Part shown: piece by piece, positions 1 through 6,483 of the stretch | How positions within the stretch are numbered: the first letter of the stretch is position 1 | How the letters are laid out: the number at the start of each line of letters is the position of its first letter | Source of the DNA: JAAYCO01 sp964632015 | GTDB taxonomy: Bacteria > Planctomycetota > Phycisphaerae > SM23-33 | Assembly (NCBI GenBank): GCA_964632015.1 | Contig: CAZWAT010000037.1 | Span: 1 to 17,567, forward strand | Direction of reading: 5' to 3' | Length of the DNA stretch: 17,567 nt | Notes under the pieces: model-generated | Seen by the model: only the letters and a program-made list of their open reading frames with translations | Told to the model about the DNA's origin: nothing | Databases searched by the model: none | Position numbers and translations under genes: made by a program

Positions 1-43
1 TGCTGTTTCCTCGTTACTGCTGTTATGCTAAGCTCACTCCGCA

Positions 44-1402
44 ATGAAGTACCAAAATAATAACACAGACTACGGTCGGCTTGCAAGCCTGGACAAAAAA
101 GATATTTGGCATCCTTTCACGTCGATGAAACGGTGGAGCGATGGCGACCCGGTCATCATCGAGGCGGGTGAGGGTTTTGAGCTGATTGACGTTAACGGTC
201 GTCGGTACATCGACGGCTTTTCGAGCCTGTGGTGCAATCTTCATGGTCATCACGTCAGGGAGATTGACGAGGCGATCATGCGCCAGCTAGGCAAAATTGG
301 GCACAGCACTCTTCTGGGGCTGGCGTCCACGCCGAGCATTGCCCTTGGTGAGAGGCTCGTGCGGATATCGCCCCCGGGCCTCGAAAAGGTCTTCTACAGC
401 GACAGCGGAGCAAGCGCCGTAGAAATCGCCCTTAAGCTCGCCTACCAGTATTATCACAATCTTGGTCGGCCCAGGCGTCGGTTTCTGGCGTTCCGCGAGG
501 GATACCACGGCGACACGATCGGAGCGGTTTCGGTCGGCGGGATTGACACATTTCATTCGCTGTTCGCCCCGCTGCTGTTCGAGGCGACCTTCGCCGATTC
601 GCCCAATCCGTTCTATCACCCCGCCGGGGACAATTCCGCCCAGGCGGTGCTGCAACAGGTCGCCGAGGCGTTGTCGTCAGCCGAGAACGAATACTGCGCT
701 GTCATCGTCGAGCCCATGATCCAAGGCGCGGGAGGAATGCTCACCCAGCCGGCGGGCTTCATGAAGAAGCTTCGAGAGATCACCACTCGTCACGACGTGC
801 TTCTGATCGCCGACGAGGTCGCAACGGGCTTTGGTCGAACAGGCAGGCTCTTTGCGTGCGAGCACGAAGATATATCCCCAGACATCATGTGCGTAGGCAA
901 GGGGCTTACAGGCGGGTACCTGCCCGTCGCCGCTACGCTCACCACCCAGAGGGTTTTCGAGGCGTTCCACAAGGACGGGGACGGTGGCACGTTCTTCCAC
1001 GGCCATACGTTTACCGGCAACGCGTTGGGTTGTGCCGCGGCGGTCGCCAGCGTTGACCTGATAGAAAGCTCCGGGCTCGTCGATACGCTAGGGGCGAAGG
1101 TCGAGTTGCTGCGAGACAGGCTTAGGGCTTTCGCCAATCACCCCTTCGTTGCGGACATTCGCCAATGCGGACTCATGATCGGCCTGGACTTCATGCAAGA
1201 CCCCCACGCCCGCAAACGCTTCGACGCCGCACGTCGGGTCGGGGCGAGCATCTGTGCCCGCGCGGTGAAGATGGGGCTGATGATACGTCCGCTCGATGAC
1301 GTGGTGGTGCTCATGCCCGCCCCGGCGATGGATACACAGACGATTAACAGGATGATGGACATCCTGGAGGCGGCGGTAGATGAAGAGTTCAGCGCGGTTT
1401 GA
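44..1402 (+). CDS. bioA: Adenosylmethionine (or lysine)-8-amino-7-oxononanoate aminotransferase
   Basis: PLP-dependent class III aminotransferase that converts 8-amino-7-oxononanoate (KAPA) to 7,8-diaminopelargonate in cytoplasmic biotin synthesis. The 452 residues are full length. Visible signatures are IWHPFTSM (21-28), the SDSGASAVE cofactor loop (119-127), GYHGDTIGA (153-161), DEVATGFGRTG (257-267, PLP-binding Asp257), the Schiff-base lysine in VGKGLTGGYLP (Lys286) and FFHGHTFTGN. Several stretches (GKIGHSTLLG, GYHGDTIGAVSVG, FFHGHTFTGN) look more like the Bacillus BioA/BioK type, which takes its amino group from lysine, than the SAM-dependent enterobacterial enzyme. That donor assignment is inference. 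The ATG at 44 has no clear Shine-Dalgarno. It forms an ATGA overlap with a reading frame entering from the left edge, so translation may be coupled to an upstream gene. The 3' end overlaps bioD by 23 bases. Confidence 0.95.
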   Translation: MKYQNNNTDYGRLASLDKKDIWHPFTSMKRWSDGDPVIIEAGEGFELIDVNGRRYIDGFSSLWCNLHGHHVREIDEAIMRQLGKIGHSTLLGLASTPSIALGERLVRISPPGLEKVFYSDSGASAVEIALKLAYQYYHNLGRPRRRFLAFREGYHGDTIGAVSVGGIDTFHSLFAPLLFEATFADSPNPFYHPAGDNSAQAVLQQVAEALSSAENEYCAVIVEPMIQGAGGMLTQPAGFMKKLREITTRHDVLLIADEVATGFGRTGRLFACEHEDISPDIMCVGKGLTGGYLPVAATLTTQRVFEAFHKDGDGGTFFHGHTFTGNALGCAAAVASVDLIESSGLVDTLGAKVELLRDRLRAFANHPFVADIRQCGLMIGLDFMQDPHARKRFDAARRVGASICARAVKMGLMIRPLDDVVVLMPAPAMDTQTINRMMDILEAAVDEEFSAV

Positions 1403-2186
1403 CTTTGACGTTCAACGGTATGGGGAAGTGCCCCGACTCAACGGGCTCATGGTCGTCGGCACAGATACGGGCGTGGGCAAGACGCTGATCGCCGGCGCGA
1501 TTGCCCGCCGGCTGGTCGCACAGGGCGTTCGGGTGGAGGTATTCAAACCCGCCGCTACCGGCTGCGAACGCGTGGGCGGAAGGTTCGTGCCAGAAGACAC
1601 CGCCTTTCTCGCATGCAATGCCGAATCGCAGCTCACACTCAGCGAGATAACCCCCATCATGCTCAAGACGCCCGCCGCCCCGAACGTCTCCGCCCGCCAC
1701 GAAAACAAACGCATCGACCTTGACGAGATCTTCAACGCCTACCGCCACATCGCCAAAATTCTTGAACAGGATAACGCCGATCAGCGCTGCGTGATTGTCG
1801 AGGGGGTCGGCGGGCTGATGTGTCCCATCAGCGATGATTTTCTGGTGATTCACGTTGCCCTCGCGCTTCGTCTGCCTGTGGTGATAGTCGCCCACGCTGG
1901 TCTGGGAACCATCAACCACACGCTGCTGACCGCGCACGCCGCCAGGAACGCAGGACTTGATGTCGCGGGAATAGTCATCAACAAATACATTACCGACACC
2001 GCAGCACTAGGCGACAACGGAATCGTTATGGAGACCAACCCCGGCGAGATACAGAGGTTTTCTTCTTTGCCTATTCTCGCGATCGTCCCTGCCGAAGAGT
2101 CCAACAACGTCTCGGACTCGACCATCGGCGAAGATACCATGCACGCCATTTCGATGGTTGACTGGATGACGCTCGCGGGGCGCTAA
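1380..2186 (+). CDS. bioD: ATP-dependent dethiobiotin synthetase
   Basis: Closes the ureido ring of dethiobiotin from diaminopelargonate, CO2 and ATP, the step after BioA. The 268-residue protein has the BioD P-loop GTDTGVGKT (27-35), the catalytic KPAATG segment (Lys58) and EGVGG (141-145), followed by the nucleotide-binding strand VIVAHAGLGTINHTLLT. It carries about 20 residues before the P-loop strand, longer than usual for BioD. The ATG at 1380 is supported by a GGAGG about 9 bases upstream, inside the bioA coding region. A later start at Met24 would remove the extension but lacks this signal. The 23-base overlap with bioA implies one transcript and coupled translation. The TAA stop interlocks with the TAG of mtnA on the opposite strand. 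bioB and bioF are not in the window; they may lie to the left. Confidence 0.95.
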   Translation: MKSSARFDFDVQRYGEVPRLNGLMVVGTDTGVGKTLIAGAIARRLVAQGVRVEVFKPAATGCERVGGRFVPEDTAFLACNAESQLTLSEITPIMLKTPAAPNVSARHENKRIDLDEIFNAYRHIAKILEQDNADQRCVIVEGVGGLMCPISDDFLVIHVALALRLPVVIVAHAGLGTINHTLLTAHAARNAGLDVAGIVINKYITDTAALGDNGIVMETNPGEIQRFSSLPILAIVPAEESNNVSDSTIGEDTMHAISMVDWMTLAGR

Positions 2187-3250
2187 AGCCCAAGCACCTT
2201 TCGGATGTTGGATTCGTTGACAGGCGAGATGATTCCTCGCTCGGTGATTATGCCCGTGAGCAGACCAGCAGGGGTGACATCAAACGCGGGCGAGTAGGTT
2301 TTGACATCCCTTGGGGCGGTGCGTTTGCCAAACCCCTCGGTAATTTCCTCCGATGACCTCAGCTCGATCGGAATGTCCGCCCCGCTGGCGATGTTAAGAT
2401 CGAACGTGCTGTGCGGAGCCGCGACGTACATGGGGATGTTGTGATGGCGGGCGAGAACCGCGACGCCATAAGTGCCGATCTTGTTGGCGGCGTCTCCGTT
2501 GGCGGCGATTCTGTCGGCGCCAACGATCACAAGATCGACTCGCCCCTCACGCATGACCACCGCAGCCATGTTGTCGGTGATAAGTACCGCGTCAATACCG
2601 GCCTGGGTCAGTTCCCACGCCGTGAGCCTGCTTCCCTGAAGCAGCGGCCGCGTCTCGTCGCAATAGACAGTGAACACCTTTCCGCTTGCGTGCGCGACGT
2701 ACATTCCCGCCGTGGCTGTGCCTATGCCCGCCGTCGCAAGCGCGCCGGCGTTGCAGTGGGTCAGAACACCCGTCGAACGCTCGATAAGCCCAGCCGCTTC
2801 CTGCCCGATCGCCAGGCACATCGCCTCATCCTGTGCGTGAATTTGGCGCGCTTCGTCAAGCATCATCTCACGGATCGTCTCGGTCTTTTCGCCCGTCGCC
2901 TTCCTGGCCCGGGCCAACACGCGACCAACCGCCCATTCCAGGTTGACAGCGGTAGGTCTGGAGCTTTTGAGATATTCGCCCGCGTCTTCCAGCGACAAGA
3001 TAAACTCATCGCCGTCAATCGCCTGCGAAGCGACGACCATTCCATAACCCGCAGCCACTCCGATAGCGGGCGCGCCCCGCACCACAAGCCGACGTATGCT
3101 ATCGTGAACGGTTCTCGCGTCCTGGCAGTCAACATACGCCTGTTCGAGCGGAAGCAACGTCTGATCCAGCAAACGCAAATGCCCCTCGCCGGCATCGCCA
3201 ACCCATTCGAGAACCTTCACCGCAGGCTTGATGTTCATGTTATCGCTCAT
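2183..3250 (-). CDS. mtnA: S-methyl-5-thioribose-1-phosphate isomerase
   Basis: Aldose-ketose isomerase of methionine salvage that converts 5-methylthioribose 1-phosphate to the ribulose 1-phosphate form. It belongs to the eIF2B-alpha-like fold. With the ATG at 3250 it has 355 residues, normal for the family. Key regions are RGAPAIGVAAGYG (58-70), THCNAGALATAG with candidate catalytic Cys166 (164-175), DETRPLLQGSRLTAWEL, and GADRIAANGDAANKIGTYG with candidate Asp246 (244-262). A TTG at 3283 lies upstream in frame and an ATG at 3238 is also possible. None of the three has a strong Shine-Dalgarno. It follows the C_GCAxxG_C_C gene by 44 bases and is probably cotranscribed with it. No other salvage gene (mtnK, mtnB, mtnD) is in the window, so it may also serve 5-deoxyribose 1-phosphate. 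Confidence 0.93.
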   Translation of the reverse strand: MSDNMNIKPAVKVLEWVGDAGEGHLRLLDQTLLPLEQAYVDCQDARTVHDSIRRLVVRGAPAIGVAAGYGMVVASQAIDGDEFILSLEDAGEYLKSSRPTAVNLEWAVGRVLARARKATGEKTETIREMMLDEARQIHAQDEAMCLAIGQEAAGLIERSTGVLTHCNAGALATAGIGTATAGMYVAHASGKVFTVYCDETRPLLQGSRLTAWELTQAGIDAVLITDNMAAVVMREGRVDLVIVGADRIAANGDAANKIGTYGVAVLARHHNIPMYVAAPHSTFDLNIASGADIPIELRSSEEITEGFGKRTAPRDVKTYSPAFDVTPAGLLTGIITERGIISPVNESNIRKVLGL

Positions 3251-3294
3251 GTCTGGATGATATATGATCCGTATCCGTTGCAACAGACCGGCGT

Positions 3295-3639
3295 CTACGC
3301 ACCCGCAATCCTTTTGTCGTCACTTAGCAACATGGCGGCAAGTTCTACGCACTGCTCGCACTTGATCGTGCCCGCTCGCCGAATCTCCCTGCATTTGGTC
3401 GAACCGGCGCGGGCCTCAAACGCCTGTGACATTTTCTGCATGGCGTCATCGTCAGACGCCAACTGCATCGCCGCGTGAAGCGCACCGCACAAACCTTCAT
3501 CCGCCCTGCCGCCGCTGAGTTTTTTTGCGTCGGCAATTGCCGACTCGTCGGCGCCTTCTGGCGAAAATGCCTTGATAATGCTCTGGGCACAGTTGAGCCG
3601 TTCGACCGTGAAGGCGTTCACCGCCTTTTTAACCGGCAT
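3295..3639 (-). CDS. C_GCAxxG_C_C family redox-type protein
   Basis: Small 114-residue cytoplasmic protein resembling the C_GCAxxG_C_C family of putative redox-active proteins, whose function is not established. Cysteines sit at 17 (LNCAQS), 51 (GLCGALHAAM, the degenerate C-GA-x-x-x-M core), 83, 94 and 97 (IKCEQC), with the order and spacing expected of the family. The family often binds metal or forms disulfides, but nothing here shows which. The ATG at 3639 is preceded by AAGGAG at 8-base spacing, so the 24-codon upstream extension of the frame is rejected. A sigma70-like promoter lies about 95 bases upstream. mtnA follows on the same strand after 44 bases. It has no signal peptide or membrane segment. 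Confidence 0.8.
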   Translation of the reverse strand: MPVKKAVNAFTVERLNCAQSIIKAFSPEGADESAIADAKKLSGGRADEGLCGALHAAMQLASDDDAMQKMSQAFEARAGSTKCREIRRAGTIKCEQCVELAAMLLSDDKRIAGA

Positions 3640-3731
3640 ATTGAGTACTCCTTGCTTCGCAGCCCCAGCCTCAAGCCATGGGCGACAATTACAGTTTCGG
3701 GGACCTGTCATCAGCCTCGCTCACCCGGCCA

Positions 3732-3760
3732 TTTATATTCATACGCACCACAGGCGACAA
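3732..3760 (-). promoter_or_regulatory. Sigma70-like promoter for the C_GCAxxG_C_C / mtnA unit
   Basis: On the minus strand a -35 box TTGTCG (3760-3755) is followed, after exactly 17 bases, by a -10 box TATAAA (3737-3732). Expected transcription starts near 3725, giving a leader of roughly 85 bases before the ATG at 3639. Assigned by eye from consensus and spacing. Confidence 0.55.
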
Positions 3761-3890
3761 GTGAATGGTCTTTAATCAGGTGAAATCACGCGCCCGCCGG
3801 TACGGGTGGCCCATAAACAGACTCATCAATCCAATCACCATAAGCCGGAGCTTATTTCTCAACGCATCTTGATAGTATTGTCTCCAATCC

Positions 3891-3918
3891 TTGACATTCG
3901 GGGTCATGGTGGTATGAT
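3891..3918 (+). promoter_or_regulatory. Sigma70-like promoter for the LysM lipoprotein / recG unit
   Basis: A perfect -35 TTGACA (3891-3896) and a near-consensus -10 TATGAT (3913-3918) are separated by 16 bases. Transcription would start near 3925, about 38 bases before the ATG at 3963. It is the best promoter match in the window. Confidence 0.7.
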
Positions 3919-3962
3919 GCGCGCTTCACGCAGATTGATGTTTTTTCAGGAAAGGGATTTCC

Positions 3963-4370
3963 ATGCGCTACATGTCACTTGCGGCAATTGCAATTCTGTC
4001 GGCAGTCTTCACCGGATGTGCCGAGGATCAGCAGGTCGAAGCTGTTCCACAGGCCGATCCCGAGGCTCGCTCTACCGAAATTCGAAGCCTTGACAGCATA
4101 TCGGCCGTGGATGAGGAGTTTTCGCAGAGCCCCGCGCTGGAACCAGAACCGGAACCAGAACTATCACCCACCCGCGTACCTGTGGTTGAGGCACCCGAAC
4201 CCGTACCCACGCAGCGGACGTACATAATTCAGCAAGGCGACACGTTTTTTGGAATCGCCAGACGACTTTACAACAATCCTGCTCGGGCGAAGGAAATACA
4301 GGCCCTGAACCCGTCGGTCGACCCGCGCAAGCTCAGGATCGGGCAGGAAATCATCATCCCGGTGGATTGA
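3963..4370 (+). CDS. LysM-domain lipoprotein
   Basis: Predicted exported lipoprotein of 135 residues. The N-terminus has a short charged start, a hydrophobic stretch and a lipobox-like FTGC, giving Cys19 as the lipidated residue. A Pro/Glu-rich linker follows (about 55-85) with an imperfect EP repeat (EPEPEPE), then one C-terminal LysM domain (86-134) with YIIQQGDTFFGIARRLY, an LNP turn and LRIGQEIIIPV. LysM domains bind peptidoglycan or chitin-type glycans, so it probably tethers at the envelope. No catalytic domain is present, so any activity would need a partner. The ATG at 3963 has AGGAAAGG upstream at good spacing. Its TGA stop overlaps the apparent recG TTG start, placing an envelope lipoprotein in one transcript with a DNA helicase. 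Phe at -3 of the lipobox is unusual. Confidence 0.85.
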   Translation: MRYMSLAAIAILSAVFTGCAEDQQVEAVPQADPEARSTEIRSLDSISAVDEEFSQSPALEPEPEPELSPTRVPVVEAPEPVPTQRTYIIQQGDTFFGIARRLYNNPARAKEIQALNPSVDPRKLRIGQEIIIPVD

Positions 4371-6475
4371 CACCAGGACGCAGAGGCGCGCCGCGACAAG
4401 TGAGAGCGATCGAACCCGATACGCCCGTGAGATACATTAAAGGTGTAGGCCCGCTCCGCGCGGAGCAGCTAGCCCAACTGGGCGTGCAGACCGTCTATGA
4501 CCTGTTGACATACTTCCCCCGCCGGTTCGACCTGCGACGTCAGTCCCAGCCGATAGTCACGCTTAACGGAACAGAGCAAACCGCCACCGTCGCCGGCGAA
4601 ATTGTCGAAATCGAGGAACGTCCTTTCGGCAAGCGTCCCTTCTTCCGCTGCACCATCGATGACGGCACAGCCATGGTCAATGCAAGGTGGTTCTTCGGGG
4701 GATACCTCAGGGATCGCCTTATAAAAGGCATGTCAATCGCCATCAGCGGAAAGGTATCGCGATATCGCGAATGCCCCGAATTCATCAACCCTCGTCACCA
4801 GATCCTTTGGGGTGATTCTGCCATGCATCTCGAACAGGACGAGATGCTCGCTGTCTACCCGGCGGGCGGTAAGCTTTCCAGCCCGGTCATTGCCCAGCTT
4901 GTCAAGAAGGTTTTGCCACTGGCGGGGCAACTGATCCAGCCCTGGTTCGACCGGTCATATCTTCGTCATAGAGACCTGCTTGACAGACCCTCGGCGGTGG
5001 AAGCGATGCATCGCCCCGAAGACAAAGACCACTGGCGCCAAGCCAGGCGCAGGCTTGCATACGATGAATGCCTTCTGATGCAACTGGGCATCGCGTTGCT
5101 TCGCGCCCGACGGCAGATCCGGCCCGCATACGCGCTGAACTGCACCGAACAGATCGACCAGAGGATACGGGCTCGATTCGAGTTTGAACTCACAGACGCA
5201 CAGGACAAGGCCATAGAGCAAATCGTCAGCGACCTTGCCAGCCCCATGCCCATGAACCGGCTGCTACAGGGGGATGTGGGATCGGGAAAGACTGTCGTCG
5301 CGCTATATGCGGCACTGCTTGCGGTGGCAAACAAAAAACAGGCTGCGATAATGGCGCCGACGGAGATTCTCGCCACACAGCATTACGAAAAGATACAAAA
5401 ATACCTGGCGGGGTCGAAAGTGAACGTAGCCCTTCTGGTGGGTCAGATGCCACAGGCCCGGCGTAAAGAAACGCTTGCCCGACTGGCTGATGGGTCCATC
5501 CACATCGTGGTGGGCACGCATGCGCTTCTCTCGGAGAATGTCAAGTTCGACAAGCTCGCGCTGGTCGTGGTGGACGAGCAGCACAAGTTCGGCGTTCTGC
5601 AACGAAGCGCTTTTCGCGGCAAGGGTTACGCACCCCACTACCTGGTGATGACGGCAACACCGATTCCGCGCACGCTGGCATTGACGGTTTTCGGCGACCT
5701 GGAGGTTTCAACAATTACCTCTCTCCCACCGGGCAGAGGAAAGACCGTAACCAAAGTGGTTTCGAAGAACGAGCTTGAGCAGGTGATGGAATTTGTGCGC
5801 AACAAGCTGCTCACCGGCCAGCAGGCGTACTTCATTTATCCGCTTGTGAACCCCTCGCCGGAGCTTGAACTTACCGCGGCAAAGGACGCTTACGAAGAAC
5901 TATCGAGCACGCATCTTCAGGGGCTGAAGGTCGGGTTGATTCATGGACAAATGCCCACCGACCAGAAGCAGTCGGTCATGCAAGGTTTTGCGCAGGGGAA
6001 CATCGCCGCGCTGGCTGCGTCAGTGGTGGTCGAGGTGGGGCTTGACGTTCCTAATGCGAACATCATTGTCATCAATCACGCCGAGCGGTTCGGACTTGCC
6101 CAGCTTCACCAACTTCGCGGCAGGGTTGGAAGAGGCAAATCCGATGCAATCTGCATTCTTGTTGCGACAACCGGGGGCAGCATGGCGCGAGATCGCCTTG
6201 CGGTACTCGAAAAGACAAGCGATGGTTTCAAGATTGCCGAAGAAGATCTGCGATTGCGAGGCCCAGGCGAGATGTTCGGCACCCGCCAGCACGGTCTGCC
6301 GGAACTGAAGGTCGCCGATCTCATCGAAGATTTCGAGCTCCTCCGTATGGCCAGGCGAGACGCTTTTGGAATAATCAAGAGCGATCCTACCCTCAGCGAG
6401 CCGCACAATCAGCAGCTCCGGCAAGAGGTCATTCGCGCGTATGCGGGCAAGCTGAACCTGATCGACGGCGCATGA
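4367..6475 (+). CDS. recG: ATP-dependent DNA helicase RecG
   Basis: Branch-migration helicase that remodels stalled forks and Holliday junctions. The 702 residues are close to the usual length. The order is an N-terminal helix-hairpin region (YIKGVGPLRAEQL), an OB-fold wedge domain (about 70-150), and helicase domain 1 with motif I GDVGSGKT (302-309), motif II DEQH (403-406) and motif III TATPIPRT (429-436). Helicase domain 2 has EVGLDVPNA (556-564) and the RecG-typical AQLHQLRGRVGRG (578-590), then a C-terminal GPGEMFGTRQHG. Motif V reads ASVVVEVG where ATTVIEVG is common. The start is uncertain: the TTG at 4367 overlaps the preceding stop, while an in-frame GTG at 4400 also precedes the first conserved residues. 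It is translated after the LysM lipoprotein and stops 8 bases before the convergent tilS stop. Confidence 0.96.
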   Translation: MTPGRRGAPRQVRAIEPDTPVRYIKGVGPLRAEQLAQLGVQTVYDLLTYFPRRFDLRRQSQPIVTLNGTEQTATVAGEIVEIEERPFGKRPFFRCTIDDGTAMVNARWFFGGYLRDRLIKGMSIAISGKVSRYRECPEFINPRHQILWGDSAMHLEQDEMLAVYPAGGKLSSPVIAQLVKKVLPLAGQLIQPWFDRSYLRHRDLLDRPSAVEAMHRPEDKDHWRQARRRLAYDECLLMQLGIALLRARRQIRPAYALNCTEQIDQRIRARFEFELTDAQDKAIEQIVSDLASPMPMNRLLQGDVGSGKTVVALYAALLAVANKKQAAIMAPTEILATQHYEKIQKYLAGSKVNVALLVGQMPQARRKETLARLADGSIHIVVGTHALLSENVKFDKLALVVVDEQHKFGVLQRSAFRGKGYAPHYLVMTATPIPRTLALTVFGDLEVSTITSLPPGRGKTVTKVVSKNELEQVMEFVRNKLLTGQQAYFIYPLVNPSPELELTAAKDAYEELSSTHLQGLKVGLIHGQMPTDQKQSVMQGFAQGNIAALAASVVVEVGLDVPNANIIVINHAERFGLAQLHQLRGRVGRGKSDAICILVATTGGSMARDRLAVLEKTSDGFKIAEEDLRLRGPGEMFGTRQHGLPELKVADLIEDFELLRMARRDAFGIIKSDPTLSEPHNQQLRQEVIRAYAGKLNLIDGA

Positions 6476-6483
6476 AGTCCAAT

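Larger units (their letters stand above)
3640..3962. other. Divergent intergenic region with two promoters
   Basis: This is 323 bases without a credible gene, between the minus-strand C_GCAxxG_C_C gene and the plus-strand LysM lipoprotein. It holds a promoter-like pair for each direction (listed separately). It also holds a 6-bp perfect stem ATAAGC/GCTTAT around a CGGA loop at 3840-3855, about 35 bases upstream of the plus -35 box. The short plus-strand frames here lack family resemblance and ribosome sites. I see no riboswitch I can name. Confidence 0.7.

Noticed and set aside
2411..3478. A 355-codon plus-strand open frame opposite mtnA.
   Set aside because: It is antisense to a clear mtnA gene, has no family resemblance and mirrors its codon structure; a shadow of GC-rich coding DNA.
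3694..3714. On the minus strand CTGATGA is followed nine bases later by GAAAC, like the catalytic core of a hammerhead ribozyme, in the leader before the C_GCAxxG_C_C gene.
   Set aside because: The nine intervening bases cannot form stem II directly after CTGATGA (at best two pairs), and no matching stem I/III is apparent. Most likely chance.
4139..4161. Hexamer-like repeat (GAACCA/GAACCG) that could be a tandem repeat locus.
   Set aside because: It simply encodes the short Glu-Pro linker of the LysM lipoprotein; too few units to call a repeat feature.
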